NCBI GenBank assembly: GCA_003563255.1
Contig: PWSL01000065.1
Span: forward strand, 1-13,589
From: Desulfonatronospira sp.
GTDB lineage: Bacteria; Desulfobacterota; Desulfovibrionia; Desulfovibrionales; Desulfonatronovibrionaceae
DNA length: 13,589 nucleotides
Direction of reading: 5' to 3'
In this document: in pieces, positions 13,531 to 13,589 of the stretch
Layout of the letters: every line of letters starts with the position of its first letter
Numbering within the stretch: position 1 is the first letter of the stretch
Notes under the pieces: model-generated
Seen by the model: the letters and a program-made list of their open reading frames with translations, nothing else
What the model was told of the DNA's origin: nothing
Databases searched by the model: none
Made by a program: the position numbers and the translations under genes

Positions 13531-13556
13531 GATTGCGGGCAGAGCCCGCGTTAAAA
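13531..13556. repeat. Solo GCGGGC hairpin repeat
   Basis: TTGCGGGC-AGA-GCCCGCGTTA (13533-13552) matches the hairpin at 7353-7372 except in the three-base loop. It is the third copy of this hairpin in the window and lies just before the next gene. Its T-poor flank argues against a terminator. Confidence 0.6.
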
Positions 13557-13571
13557 TTAACTGGAGCAGTT

Positions 13572-13589
13572 ATGCGGATATTGATAGTC
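13572..13589 (+). CDS. Start of an unidentified gene, cut by the window edge
   Basis: GGAG (13563-13566) lies five bases before an ATG whose frame reads Met-Arg-Ile-Leu-Ile-Val up to the window end. Such a start is common in response regulators and some Rossmann-fold proteins, but six residues do not identify it. Confidence 0.45.

Overview
The window looks like chromosomal DNA of a Gram-negative bacterium, most likely a sulfate reducer of the Desulfovibrionales type. This is inferred, not proven. The support is an LPS transport gene (lptD), short type-2 LeuC and LeuD subunits, the leuA-leuC-leuD and pssA-psd gene sets lying side by side, a TtuB/TtuA-like thiolation pair, moderately high GC, and many GGGGAC(A/T)GTCCCC hairpin repeats between genes. 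No phage, plasmid, transposase, CRISPR array, rRNA or tRNA gene was recognised.

Layout. 1-412: gene-free, with a large hairpin, a 133-base tandem duplication and a hairpin with a T run. 413-772 (-): orphan single-domain response regulator. 773-1039: divergent spacer holding another repeat copy. 1040-2143 (+): a ThiS/MoaD/TtuB-like sulfur carrier and a TtuA-family tRNA thiolase, 3 bases apart. 2168-5520 (-): leucine synthesis cluster, transcribed leuA, leuC, leuD, converging on ttuA; leuB is not next to it. 5698-7124 (-): psd and pssA, overlapping by 4 bases (phosphatidylserine to phosphatidylethanolamine). 7125-7386: nested small repeat elements. 7387-8862 (-): phoH-like ATPase then ybeY (RNA metabolism and ribosome maturation). 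8863-9388: 526-base divergent spacer with repeat copies, a promoter/operator candidate and a possible RNA switch. 9389-13398 (+): lptD and mutL, overlapping by 13 bases. 13399-13571: a small terminal-inverted-repeat element and a second hairpin. 13572-13589 (+): probable first six codons of another gene.

The genes are mostly housekeeping: leucine synthesis, membrane phospholipid synthesis, outer-membrane assembly, mismatch repair, ribosome maturation and tRNA thiolation. The unusual content is between the genes. At least four families of short non-coding repeats occupy nearly every large spacer. Some copies are nested in each other, and at one site half of a composite repeat is inverted relative to its partner. 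Other points of interest are a sulfur carrier ending in Arg-Gly instead of Gly-Gly, a possible mutually exclusive RNA fold before lptD, a possible leucine-rich leader peptide before leuA, and an LptD with only two cysteines.
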